Of a stretch of DNA of 64,000 bases, positions 8,862 through 16,298 are shown piece by piece. The first letter of the stretch is position 1. Each line of letters starts with the position of its first letter. This DNA comes from Marispirochaeta sp. (GTDB taxonomy: Bacteria > Spirochaetota > Spirochaetia > JC444 > Marispirochaetaceae): contig NZ_OY764209.1 in the NCBI RefSeq assembly GCF_963668165.1, positions 2,342,214 to 2,406,213 on the forward strand, given 5' to 3'. Below the pieces are notes generated by a model, which ran no database searches, was not told the DNA's origin, and saw nothing but the letters and a program-made list of their open reading frames with translations. The translations under genes and the position numbers were made by a program.

Positions 8862-10259
8862 TTATACTTCCCTGGGCTGGATCGGGTATTCTCCGGTAAA
8901 GCAGGCGTAGCAGTAGCCTTCCCCGTCTTGTAGACACTCCTTCAGCCGGGGAATACTCAGAAATCTTAAGCTGTCCGCTCCGATATGTGCGGCGATCTCA
9001 CCAGGGTTTAAGGAATTGGAAATCAGCTCTTTTCTGGTCGGTATATCTATTCCGTAGTAGCAGGGAAATTTGATTTCCGGAGAAGAGAGCCGAAGATGAA
9101 CCTCTTTTGCCCCGGCCTCCCGCATCAGGGATATCAGGATGCGGCTCGTAGTCCCCCGTACCAGGGAGTCATCAACCAGAATAATCCGCTTGTCCCGGAC
9201 TACCTCCCGCACAGGATGCAGCTTCATTCGTACCGCCAGTTCGCGCTGGGACGTAGTTGGAAGAATGAATGAACGTCCTGCATAGTGGTTACGGGTAAGA
9301 CCCTGCTCAAAGGGCAATCCTGATTTTTCCGCGTATCCCAGGGCTGCGCTGTTCCCCGAATCGGGGACAGACATGACCAGATCAGCTTCTATGGATTCGT
9401 CCATCGCCAGGGCAGCTCCCATGGCTTTGCGGGTCAGGTATACGGATTCTCCAAAAACCAGGGAATCCGGGCGGGCAAAATAGATCAGTTCAAAGACGCA
9501 GCGACGCTTTTTTTCCTTGGGCGAAAAAGTTTCGCTCCGGAGCCCTGAGGAATCGATATGGATGATTTCCCCCGGTTCGACTTCTCTGAAGTCCCGTATC
9601 TTCAGCATGTCCAGGGCACAGGTTTCAGAGGCCACTACCGTAAGCCCTTCGGAGAAGCCGATGTACAGCGGACGAAAACCCCAGGGGTCCCGGATGGCAA
9701 TAAGCTGCTCCTCATGGAGCATAACCATACTGAAGGCCCCTTCCAGATCCTGGAGGGTTTCCAGCAGGGCGGACTTGAAATCCGGCTGTCTTGATCGGGC
9801 TATCATGTGTAATATAAGCTCGGTATCAGAACTGCTCTGGAAGATTGATCCCTCCGTTGAGAGCCTGGTGTTCAGAAGGGCCGCATTGGATATATTACCG
9901 TTGTGGGCGATGGCCGCTGTACCTTTGTTGCAGGAGGCCGCAAGAGGCTGCGCGTTCTCCAGTTGGTTGCCCCCGCGGGTGGAATAGCGGACATGGCCAA
10001 TACCCAGTGTTGAGGGGTGGGGTTTATTAAGGTACCGGGACAGAACGGTGGATACCATTCCAAGGTCCTTGTAGGTTACAAAGCGTCCGGAACCGTCCTC
10101 AGGGATCTCCTTTCGGTAGCAGATGCCCGCACTCTCCTGACCCCTGTGCTGCAGGGCAAAGAGACCGTAAAACAGTTTTTCTGGAATATTATCGGGATTG
10201 GCGCTGTGAACCCCCACAACGCCGCAATGATGCCTGAGAGTATCGCTTTCCTGATCCAT
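8862..10259 (-). CDS. purF: Amidophosphoribosyltransferase PurF, Fe-S type with propeptide
   Basis: First committed enzyme of purine synthesis (PRPP plus glutamine to phosphoribosylamine). With ATG 10259 as start there is an 11-residue propeptide before the nucleophile in HHCGVVGVH (Cys12), the same propeptide length as the B. subtilis enzyme. Cysteines expected for the [4Fe-4S] cluster are visible in KRRCVFEL, KFPCYYGI and GYCYACFTGEYP. The PRPP-binding stretch is IILVDDSLVRGTTS. The frame extends upstream to TTG 10295, but that overlaps the -35 hexamer, so 10259 is preferred. Length 465 aa. Confidence 0.96.
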   Translation of the reverse strand: MDQESDTLRHHCGVVGVHSANPDNIPEKLFYGLFALQHRGQESAGICYRKEIPEDGSGRFVTYKDLGMVSTVLSRYLNKPHPSTLGIGHVRYSTRGGNQLENAQPLAASCNKGTAAIAHNGNISNAALLNTRLSTEGSIFQSSSDTELILHMIARSRQPDFKSALLETLQDLEGAFSMVMLHEEQLIAIRDPWGFRPLYIGFSEGLTVVASETCALDMLKIRDFREVEPGEIIHIDSSGLRSETFSPKEKKRRCVFELIYFARPDSLVFGESVYLTRKAMGAALAMDESIEADLVMSVPDSGNSAALGYAEKSGLPFEQGLTRNHYAGRSFILPTTSQRELAVRMKLHPVREVVRDKRIILVDDSLVRGTTSRILISLMREAGAKEVHLRLSSPEIKFPCYYGIDIPTRKELISNSLNPGEIAAHIGADSLRFLSIPRLKECLQDGEGYCYACFTGEYPIQPREV

Positions 10260-10266
10260 TGAGAAG

Positions 10267-10295
10267 ATATAACACCCTTTGGCCGACAGGGTCAA
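10267..10295 (-). promoter_or_regulatory. Promoter of the pur operon, adjoining the purF start
   Basis: Minus strand TTGACC (10290-10295), 17-bp spacer, TTATAT (10267-10272), then 7 nt to the purF ATG with no Shine-Dalgarno. The distance implies transcription starting at or next to the ATG. Confidence 0.55.
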
Positions 10296-10348
10296 CCGCC
10301 GTTCGTTCCTGTAGTCATTAAAGACCTGTTTTGTCGGCCGTTGGCCGA
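10279..10348. promoter_or_regulatory. TTGGCCGA repeats and inverted repeat upstream of purF
   Basis: TTGGCCGA occurs at 10279-10286, inside the purF promoter spacer, and again at 10341-10348, where it forms a perfect inverted repeat TCGGCC-GTT-GGCCGA (10334-10348). The spacing suggests a repressor or activator site for purine control. An alternative is a weak hairpin after dusB, but no T-run follows it. Confidence 0.35.
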
Positions 10349-10359
10349 ATAGAAACGAC

Positions 10360-11352
10360 TCAGCCTGCTATGGAAGAGAGAAAAGTCGAGAAATGTATGC
10401 GGTATTCCGCCAGGCTCTCGCAGTGGACCAGCTCGTTCCGAAAAGCCGCAGAACCGTTTATGCCTTTGGTGTAAGAGCAGAGCTGTTTCTTCATTTCCTT
10501 GACGGCGCGTGCCTCACCTTTTACCTCTGCGCAGCGTTCAAGATGTCGCAAGGCCGTCTTGATCCGTTCCAGGGGGGCAGGAGAAGGACAGGGGGGGCGG
10601 TCAGACAGCAGTGCCCGTATTTCCCTGAAAAGAAAAGGATTCCCCAGGCCTCCCCGGGCAACCATGACGGCATCACATCCGGTCTGGAGCAGCATGTTAC
10701 GGGCGTCATCGGCTGAGAATATATCTCCATTCCCGACCACCGGAATATCCACGACTTCTTTAAGACGGGCTATCTGTTCCCAATTGGCTTTGCCGCCGTA
10801 CCCCTGGCTTTTGGTCCGTCCGTGGAGACTTACCATCGAAGCCCCTGCGTCCTGGGCTCTGAGGGCTGCTTCAAGGAAGGTATAATTCTGATGGTCCCAT
10901 CCGGTCCGCAGTTTTACGCTCACCGGGAAGGATGTCGCTTTTTTCATGGCTTTAACGATGGCTCCGATCATCATCGGATCTTTCATAAGTGCCGCCCCGG
11001 CGCCGGTTTTAATAACCTTGGGGACAGGGCAGCCGCAGTTAAGGTCTATTATGGCCGGGGCATAAGGTATGAGAAACTTCATTGCTGCTGCAGCGCTCTC
11101 CGGTGAAGAGGTGAAGACCTGGATCCCGTAGTCCTGTTCGTTTCTGCCGCGTTCAAGAAGGGCCTGTGTTTTAGGATTCTCCCTGATCAGAGCCTCGCAG
11201 GAGACCATTTCGGTAAAGCAGAGGTCTGCCCCGGCCTCTATGGCAAGTTCCCTGAAGGGAACATCCGTGAACCCCGCCAGGGGGGCACACAGAATATTGC
11301 CTTTGAGATCCCTGTCTCCTACTGAGAGGGAGTGCAGCAGTACTGAAGGCAT
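10360..11352 (-). CDS. dusB: tRNA-dihydrouridine synthase (DusB-like)
   Basis: FMN enzyme that reduces uridines in the tRNA D-loop. The 330-aa TIM-barrel protein shows APLAGFTDVPFRELA near the N-terminus, the catalytic cysteine motif IDLNCGCPVPKV, VKLRTGWD, and phosphate-binding VVGNGDIFSADDA. GAALMKDP and the helical C-terminus fit the DusB class, though the exact uridine target is not readable. ATG 11352 has GGAAG upstream. It is 15 bp downstream of tatD. Confidence 0.9.
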   Translation of the reverse strand: MPSVLLHSLSVGDRDLKGNILCAPLAGFTDVPFRELAIEAGADLCFTEMVSCEALIRENPKTQALLERGRNEQDYGIQVFTSSPESAAAAMKFLIPYAPAIIDLNCGCPVPKVIKTGAGAALMKDPMMIGAIVKAMKKATSFPVSVKLRTGWDHQNYTFLEAALRAQDAGASMVSLHGRTKSQGYGGKANWEQIARLKEVVDIPVVGNGDIFSADDARNMLLQTGCDAVMVARGGLGNPFLFREIRALLSDRPPCPSPAPLERIKTALRHLERCAEVKGEARAVKEMKKQLCSYTKGINGSAAFRNELVHCESLAEYRIHFSTFLSSIAG

Positions 11353-11367
11353 GGTATGGACTTCCGC

Positions 11368-12141
11368 TTACTCCGTAATACCGAAAAAGCGGCAGGCATT
11401 GGCGTAGAGAATTTCCGCCATCTCTTCACTGTCCAGTCCCCTTAGTTCCGCCAGGAATTCCGCGGTGGCACCGATATAGGAGGGGCGGTTCCTTTTTCCC
11501 CGGTATGCGGCGGGTACCATAAAGGGGCTCTCCGATTCAATGAGCATGCGGTCCAGGGGCATATTCAACGCCGTTTCATGAAGGTTCTTGGCGTTACGGT
11601 AGGTGACATTACCTGCAAAAGAGATGTAGAGGTTAAGCTCAAGAGCCTGTTTCGCGTATGCCCAGTCTTCGGAGTAACAGTGCAGTATACCGCCCTTGGG
11701 GGGCAGCTTTTCCGTAAGAATATCGAGCACGTCGGTACCGGCCTCCCGGTTATGAATAATCACCGGAAAATCGAGTTTTGCCGCCAGTTCCAGCTGCCGG
11801 ATAAACAGTTCGATCTGGGAGTCCCGGTTGCCGAATTTCCTGAAATAATCGAGACCGATCTCTCCAATAGCGACAATGCGGTCCAATCCGGAGCCTTCGA
11901 TAATCTTTCTTTCCCAATCTTTGCCCGGATGCGAAACTTCTGATGGAGAAACGCCGATACTGTGGTATATATAGTTAGCGGTTTTCAGGTTTTCATAGAC
12001 CTGAAAGAAATCCTGCAGATTATTGCAGATGGAGATAATATGTTGAACCCCGGCCTGTCTGGCCTCAGAAACAATAATAAGCTGATCAATGGGGTCTTCA
12101 TTGATAAGCCCAATATGCGCGTGAGTGTCAAAAAACTTCAT
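11368..12141 (-). CDS. tatD: TatD-family metal-dependent hydrolase
   Basis: TIM-barrel DNase/amidohydrolase family protein, proposed to act in DNA repair or D-aminoacyl-tRNA deacylation. Metal ligands are visible: FFDTHAHIG at the start, GEIGLDYF, VIIHNREAG, HCYSEDW and the C-terminal ESESPFM. ATG 12141 gives the usual MKFFDTHAH start and has GGAAG 7 nt upstream; ATG 12153 is an alternative. A weak promoter-like TTGTAT/TAATCT pair ends 7 nt before 12153. Same strand as dusB. Confidence 0.88.
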   Translation of the reverse strand: MKFFDTHAHIGLINEDPIDQLIIVSEARQAGVQHIISICNNLQDFFQVYENLKTANYIYHSIGVSPSEVSHPGKDWERKIIEGSGLDRIVAIGEIGLDYFRKFGNRDSQIELFIRQLELAAKLDFPVIIHNREAGTDVLDILTEKLPPKGGILHCYSEDWAYAKQALELNLYISFAGNVTYRNAKNLHETALNMPLDRMLIESESPFMVPAAYRGKRNRPSYIGATAEFLAELRGLDSEEMAEILYANACRFFGITE

Positions 12142-12228
12142 GTCGGCTTCCATTGTGTGAAGATTACGCAGAATACTTACGTATACAACCGTAAAGTATC
12201 ACGAAGTCTCGACGGCGTCAATAATTAT

Positions 12229-12257
12229 TTGACAAAGTTTTCCCAACGTGATAATCT
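12229..12257 (+). promoter_or_regulatory. Promoter of the M23 peptidase gene
   Basis: TTGACA (12229-12234), 17-bp spacer, TAATCT (12252-12257). It is followed by a leader of about 38 nt with AGGAG at 12291-12295. Confidence 0.6.
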
Positions 12258-12301
12258 TCGTTCATTCAGGGTTTTATACTGCAGTCCCCGAGGAGTAGGT
12301 T

Positions 12302-13309
12302 TTGTCCCCCGCTAACCAGTACAAAAAAGTGGAAAATAGATTGTTTCTTGCCGTCGGCACTCTGTTTTATCGTTTATTTTCCGCTATAGGACGTTTTTTT
12401 AACTCTGTAATAGCTATCGGGAAGCAGCGTTTTACCGTGATGTTTATTCCCCACTCGGAAAAAAAGATCTTTAATTTCAAAATATCTGTTTTTGCCATGA
12501 TTTTTTTTGCCGCTCTTCTTTCGGGGGTTGTTTCTTTTTTCTTTTTTTACGGAACCCATTACTCCGGTATTTCTTCCCTGCTTAAAGACCGTTCCATTAA
12601 TCTTGAAGGGACCCAGGCTAATCTTGAACTTATCCGGGATGAAATCGCATCCTTGAAGAAATCCTCCAGAGTATTTGAAACATCCCTGAATGAGGCCCTG
12701 TCGACCCTGGGCCTGCAGAAGCGCGGTTCAGGACAACCAAGCGCGGATGGTGACCTTTCAAGTTTTCTTGGTATGGAAGAGCAGCAGGAAGGGGTTATGC
12801 GGGAGCTCGGAGATCTGCAGAGTATGGGTGCCCTGTTTCTTGATTCTGCAAAATCCCTCGAAAGTATCTCCAAACTGCTTTCTGCGCAGGGCGACCTGCT
12901 GTACGATCTGCCCTCTATCTGGCCCGTTGAAGGTGGGATTGGGCGGATTACCAATCCTTTTGGACCGGCGGAACACCCCTTTACCAAGCAATGGTATCTG
13001 CACAAAGGTATAGATATCGCCTATGGATACGGAATCCCGATTATAGCTGCTGCAAATGGAAAGGTCGTGGAACGGAAGTATGAGCCCCTGGGGTTTGGAA
13101 ATTATCTTCTGATCCGCCATAAATATGGTTTTTATACCAAGTATGCCCACATGGGCCGGGTTTTTGTACGGGAAGGCGATTCTATCACCCAGGGGCAACG
13201 TATCGGCACAATGGACTCTACGGGACTTTCTACGGGTCCCCATCTCCATTATGAAGTCCGTATAGGATCGCAGGTTGTCGATCCTGCCCGTTTTCTCAAT
13301 ATTAAATAA
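12302..13309 (+). CDS. Membrane-anchored M23 (LytM-type) peptidoglycan endopeptidase
   Basis: Cell-wall peptidase of 335 aa. It starts at TTG 12302 (AGGAG 6 nt upstream), has a cytosolic N-terminus, one membrane helix at about residues 60-83, a coiled-coil-like periplasmic region (about 95-190) and a C-terminal M23 domain. Zinc and catalytic residues are present: HKGIDIAYG (HxxxD), the KYAHMG His and PHLHYEVR (HxH). It should cut stem-peptide cross-links in the periplasm. A bactofilin gene follows 117 bp downstream; M23-bactofilin pairs control cell shape in other bacteria. Confidence 0.9.
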   Translation: MSPANQYKKVENRLFLAVGTLFYRLFSAIGRFFNSVIAIGKQRFTVMFIPHSEKKIFNFKISVFAMIFFAALLSGVVSFFFFYGTHYSGISSLLKDRSINLEGTQANLELIRDEIASLKKSSRVFETSLNEALSTLGLQKRGSGQPSADGDLSSFLGMEEQQEGVMRELGDLQSMGALFLDSAKSLESISKLLSAQGDLLYDLPSIWPVEGGIGRITNPFGPAEHPFTKQWYLHKGIDIAYGYGIPIIAAANGKVVERKYEPLGFGNYLLIRHKYGFYTKYAHMGRVFVREGDSITQGQRIGTMDSTGLSTGPHLHYEVRIGSQVVDPARFLNIK

Positions 13310-13357
13310 GAAATATATGCTCTTTTCTCTGTTTTCTTCATCGGCATCCGGTTCTGC

Positions 13358-13386
13358 TTGAAAAACCGGCGCTTACCTATTAGTAT
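13358..13386 (+). promoter_or_regulatory. Promoter of the first bactofilin gene
   Basis: TTGAAA (13358-13363), 17-bp spacer, TAGTAT (13381-13386), about 40 nt before the ATG at 13427. Its -35 overlaps the upstream TTG of the open frame, which argues against using that start. Confidence 0.5.
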
Positions 13387-13426
13387 AGATCTACAAATTA
13401 GAAAACTTGCGGCGGCATATTATTGT

Positions 13427-13837
13427 ATGAGTGATGTTATCGGCGCTGACAGCGCTTTTATTAATTCGTTTATTGGTGAAGGGACCCGGTTTGAAGGGAA
13501 TTTATCCCTGTCAGGGTTATTGAGAATCGATGGTGACTTTTTGGGAACGATAGCAACCGAGGGAAAAGTTCTCATTGGTAAAACCGGCAGGGTCGAAGGT
13601 TCCGTCTCAGCAAAAACAGTTGTTGTGGGCGGCACTGTTAAAGGAGATATAAGTTGCACAGAGAAGCTGGTCATTTTGTCGTCCGGCCTCATGCTTGGAA
13701 ATGTGCGGTCTCCCCGGCTTATTGTCGAGGAGGGCGTTATAATCAACGGTGAATGTCGTATAAGCGGTGACCGGGATATTTCTGTTGATACTCCCGATGC
13801 CGCGGCGTATCAGCCCTTCGGGACTGCACGGAAATAG
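13427..13837 (+). CDS. Bactofilin (polymer-forming cytoskeletal protein) 1
   Basis: A 136-aa protein, nearly all right-handed beta-helix. Short repeats such as LRIDGDFLGTI, VLIGKTGRVEGSV, VVVGGTVKGDI and LVILSSGLMLGNV give the bactofilin/DUF583 pattern of about six rungs. Bactofilins polymerise without nucleotide beneath the inner membrane and position cell-wall enzymes. The frame is open from TTG 13358, but ATG 13427 gives the family N-terminus. It lies between the M23 peptidase and yaaR. A second, divergent copy is at 18915-19328. Confidence 0.88.
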   Translation: MSDVIGADSAFINSFIGEGTRFEGNLSLSGLLRIDGDFLGTIATEGKVLIGKTGRVEGSVSAKTVVVGGTVKGDISCTEKLVILSSGLMLGNVRSPRLIVEEGVIINGECRISGDRDISVDTPDAAAYQPFGTARK

Positions 13838-13845
13838 GAAGAATC

Positions 13846-14328
13846 ATGGACCGGATCGATCCGTTAACAGGAGCTCCGATACCATTTTATCGGAATGAAA
13901 AACGCCGGGTCGAGAAAAAGGGTGCGGTTAAAAAGGATTTTGGTTCCTTTGTTCAGTCTGCTGATGATGCAGGCTCCCTGGAAATATCCGCCTTTCCTGA
14001 TGATACAGACCTTGAAGAAATTCTTGATGAGATTCATCAGGCCGGGGAAAGACTGACCGATGATCCGGGAATGAAGAATGTGCTGGCTTACAAGCGTATT
14101 GTTAAGGCCTTTATCGGCTATGTGGTTAAAAATTCCCGGCAAATTGAACATCAGGACGGGGCGCGGTTGAGCATCTTCAAAGCCCCGAAACGCTACACTC
14201 TGATATCGATTATCGATCGAAAACTTGAGCAGCTGGCCGCCGGTATACTACAAAACCAGACAGAGAAATTGGAAATACTAAAAAAAGTTGAAGAGATCCA
14301 GGGTCTCCTTGTTGATTTGACGGGATGA
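13846..14328 (+). CDS. YaaR-family protein (DUF327)
   Basis: Protein of 160 aa, predicted all-helical after a disordered basic start. The core runs from DTDLEEILDEIHQAGERL through YKRIVKAFIGYVVKNS to the LEQLAAGIL and LVDLTG end, matching the YaaR/DUF327 family, whose biochemical function is not established. It begins 8 bp after the bactofilin and is followed 21 bp later by a RicT-like gene. yaaR and yaaT (ricT) also lie in one cluster in B. subtilis, so the neighbourhood is conserved across phyla. Confidence 0.75.
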   Translation: MDRIDPLTGAPIPFYRNEKRRVEKKGAVKKDFGSFVQSADDAGSLEISAFPDDTDLEEILDEIHQAGERLTDDPGMKNVLAYKRIVKAFIGYVVKNSRQIEHQDGARLSIFKAPKRYTLISIIDRKLEQLAAGILQNQTEKLEILKKVEEIQGLLVDLTG

Positions 14329-14349
14329 TTCTGCTCAAGAGGTGTAGAT

Positions 14350-15219
14350 ATGGAGAATGATCAGGAACAGAATACAGATTCCTGCTGTTATAGAATAAAA
14401 GTGGTTCATTCCAGTGAAACTCATCTGGCGAAGTTTTCAAAAGATGATCCCCTGATACGGGGGGATATGCTTATTGTTGACTCCCGCTACGGTAAGGATT
14501 TGGCGGTGGTATTAGGTAATTCCTGCTGCTGTGAGAGGTCTGACGATAAAGCCGAGATGATCACCATTGTCAGGCGCGCCGGAGATGCAGATTTGAAACG
14601 GCACGAGTCAAACCTTGAGCGGGAACGTGAGGCTCTGCGGATCTGCCGGGAAAAGGTAGATTCCCGGGAGCTTGATATGAAACTGGTATCTGCTCATTAC
14701 CTTGACGAGGAATCTAAGCTGCTCTTCTTCTTCACCGCCGAAGCCCGGGTTGATTTTCGTGAGCTTGTTAAAGACCTTGTAGCCGTCTTTAAAACACGAA
14801 TAGAGCTCAGGCAGATTGGAGTCCGGGATGAGGCCCGGGTGCTTGGTGGAATCGGGGTCTGTGGCCGGGTTCTATGCTGCAATGGAATTACCGATAAACT
14901 GAATCCTGTGTCCATTAAAATGGCTAAAGAGCAGAATCTGAGTTTGAATTCCATGAAAATATCGGGTCCCTGCGGCCGGCTCCTGTGCTGCCTTTCGTAT
15001 GAGTATGAGTTTTACCGTGAAGAGAAGCGGTCCTTTCCTCCCGAAGGAGCGCGTATTCCATTTAATGGTCTAACCTATAAGGTTTCCGAGGTGAACGTGT
15101 TGTCAAAAACCGTTAAGCTCCACTCCAGTGAAGGCGGAGTGACTGACGTTTCGGTGACAAACTTTGAACGGGATGCCGAATCCAGGAAATGGAAAATTCT
15201 TCGGATTGATGAGGAATAG
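14350..15219 (+). CDS. ricT: RicT/YaaT-like PSP1-domain protein
   Basis: A 289-aa PSP1-domain protein. The central motif block includes ELDMKLVSAHYLDEESKLLF, FKTRIELRQIGVRDEARVLG and two cysteine clusters, CGRVLCC and CGRLLCC, as in B. subtilis RicT. There RicT with RicA and RicF forms an Fe-S-containing complex that supports RNase Y-dependent mRNA maturation. No ricA or ricF is in the window. Here it follows yaaR. The cysteines suggest metal or cluster binding; the role in spirochetes is inferred only from homology. Confidence 0.87.
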   Translation: MENDQEQNTDSCCYRIKVVHSSETHLAKFSKDDPLIRGDMLIVDSRYGKDLAVVLGNSCCCERSDDKAEMITIVRRAGDADLKRHESNLEREREALRICREKVDSRELDMKLVSAHYLDEESKLLFFFTAEARVDFRELVKDLVAVFKTRIELRQIGVRDEARVLGGIGVCGRVLCCNGITDKLNPVSIKMAKEQNLSLNSMKISGPCGRLLCCLSYEYEFYREEKRSFPPEGARIPFNGLTYKVSEVNVLSKTVKLHSSEGGVTDVSVTNFERDAESRKWKILRIDEE

Positions 15220-15224
15220 CGGCC

Positions 15225-15254
15225 TTGACTACCGGTATCTGAGCGTGATAGATT
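15225..15254 (+). promoter_or_regulatory. Promoter before the 56-aa zinc-ribbon gene
   Basis: TTGACT (15225-15230), 18-bp spacer, TAGATT (15249-15254), giving a leader of about 80 nt before the ATG at 15341. Confidence 0.4.
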
Positions 15255-15340
15255 ACATCACGTTTTTTCCGATAATATGACACTATACCCGCAGTATTGT
15301 ATGGTTACTGCGTAGCTGATTTTTGGGAAGGAGTTAAGCG

Positions 15341-15511
15341 ATGGCGCAGATTAGTAAGAACGCCCGTGCGGGTTCCGCGACTCAGCGTTTTGAATGCCCG
15401 TGTGGCGGCGAAGTTAAAATGAAGTCAATTTTTGCGAATGGACGCTTGCGCAACGTTGCAGAGTGCGAAAAGTGCAAGCGCACTGAACGGCGCCCACGGG
15501 ATTTCAGATAA
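15341..15511 (+). CDS. 56-aa zinc-ribbon-like small protein
   Basis: Small gene with GGGAAGGAG 6-7 nt before the ATG and a strong terminator after the stop. The protein, starting MAQISKNARAG, is very basic and has two cysteine pairs: CPCGG at residues 19-23 and CEKC at 42-45, with an RTERRPRDFR tail. This spacing fits a small zinc ribbon, possibly binding RNA or the ribosome. Its position just before rpsT and HU, with its own promoter and terminator, suggests strong expression. I do not recognise a named family; the CxC...CxxC layout resembles the L31 zinc site but the rest does not. Confidence 0.8.
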   Translation: MAQISKNARAGSATQRFECPCGGEVKMKSIFANGRLRNVAECEKCKRTERRPRDFR

Positions 15512-15535
15512 TCCCCGCGAATATAAGCAAACGCC

Positions 15536-15567
15536 GGGCCGCATGTATGTGCGGCCCTTATTGTATT
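15536..15567 (+). terminator. Rho-independent terminator
   Basis: GGGCCGCA (15536-15543) and TGCGGCCC (15550-15557) form a perfect 8-bp GC-rich stem with a 6-nt loop, followed by TTATTGTATT. It closes the 56-aa gene just before the rpsT promoter. Confidence 0.85.
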
Positions 15568-15594
15568 GACAGGAAAGGATTTATCTGGTATTTT
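15566..15594 (+). promoter_or_regulatory. Promoter of rpsT
   Basis: TTGACA (15566-15571), 17-bp spacer, TATTTT (15589-15594). It starts directly at the end of the preceding terminator. Confidence 0.65.
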
Positions 15595-15640
15595 ACCAGA
15601 TCGAAACCAGCCTTATTTTACCAACATGGGGGGTAGTACG

Positions 15641-15919
15641 TTGCCTGGAAAGGGTTCCGCCGCTAAGCGGCATCGACAGAGTCGAGAACGCAGAATGCGT
15701 AATCGAATTCGGAGAAGCAGTATTCTTACAGCAAAAAAGAGCTTTATGGATGCTGTGCGCGATAAAGATACAACCGAAGCTGAGAGCCGGTATCAGTTTG
15801 TAACTAAAATGATAGATACTGCGGCAGGTAAAGGTGTTTATCACAAAAACACTGCTGCCCGGAAGAAATCTCGACTAAACAAAGTTCTCAAACAGTTGAA
15901 GCAAGGAAGCGAGGCTTAA
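15641..15919 (+). CDS. rpsT: 30S ribosomal protein S20
   Basis: Small-subunit protein that binds 16S rRNA. With TTG 15641 as start the protein begins (M)PGKGSAAKRHRQSRERR, the S20 N-terminus, and is 92 aa with the usual three-helix Lys/Arg-rich composition and the KGVYHKNTAARKKSRLNK end. GGGGGT lies about 8 nt upstream. Rare-start TTG for rpsT is also common in enterobacteria (UUG), where it tunes expression. HU follows 52 bp downstream. Confidence 0.95.
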   Translation: MPGKGSAAKRHRQSRERRMRNRIRRSSILTAKKSFMDAVRDKDTTEAESRYQFVTKMIDTAAGKGVYHKNTAARKKSRLNKVLKQLKQGSEA

Positions 15920-15934
15920 GGCAGCCTCGCTTCC
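15905..15934 (+). other. Perfect hairpin enclosing the rpsT stop codon
   Basis: GGAAGCGAGGCT (15905-15916) pairs perfectly over 12 bp with AGCCTCGCTTCC (15923-15934); the stop codon TAA (15917-15919) is in the 6-nt loop. No T-run follows directly, so it looks more like an mRNA 3' barrier or processing site between rpsT and HU than a terminator. Confidence 0.6.
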
Positions 15935-15971
15935 GAACCGAAATTTGGTTTTCGAGGAAGGAGCTGCGCAG

Positions 15972-16271
15972 GTGAGTAACAAACTCACGAAAGCCGAAAT
16001 AATCGACAGTATATTCGAAACAACCGGCGTAAACCGCAAGGATGTCCATCGGATACTTGACGAGTTTTTTGATCAGTTAAAGGACGGTTTAAAAGAAGAT
16101 CGGGTTGTGGAGTTGCGCGGCTTCGGCACCTTCGAAATCCGGACTCGTAAAGGCCGCGAAAAGGCTCGTAATCCGAAGACCGGTGAGATTGTTCCGGTAA
16201 GTGCCCATGGTGTGGCAGTTTTTCGTCCTGGTAAAGAGCTTAAACAGATTGCCTGGCCTCTGCGAACCTGA
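15972..16271 (+). CDS. HU-family DNA-binding protein
   Basis: Histone-like dimeric nucleoid protein of 99 aa. GTG 15972 is preferred because AAGGAG lies 8 nt upstream and it gives the standard start VSNKLTKAEIIDSI; an upstream GTG lacks this. The HU signature GFGTFEIRTRKGREKARNPK, the Pro of the DNA-intercalating arm (RNPKTGE) and the AVFRPGKELK end are present. HU bends and compacts DNA. It sits between rpsT and lnt. Confidence 0.94.
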   Translation: MSNKLTKAEIIDSIFETTGVNRKDVHRILDEFFDQLKDGLKEDRVVELRGFGTFEIRTRKGREKARNPKTGEIVPVSAHGVAVFRPGKELKQIAWPLRT

Positions 16272-16298
16272 TTTACTTTACTTGCTTAAGGCAAAGAT

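Noticed and set aside
8836..8937. Longer purM frame starting inside purF
   Set aside because: The extra 34 residues match no PurM, the region codes purF, and ATG 8835 has a Shine-Dalgarno.
12141..12190. Leaderless promoter for tatD
   Set aside because: TTGTAT/TAATCT is weak with 16-bp spacing, and ATG 12141 has an internal Shine-Dalgarno, so the case is ambiguous and not counted.
13358..13426. Upstream TTG start for bactofilin 1
   Set aside because: It overlaps the -35 of a promoter that transcribes only downstream sequence, and it lacks family similarity.
15566..15640. Extended N-terminus for rpsT
   Set aside because: The frame there holds the promoter; S20 proteins start at the PGKGSAAKR position.
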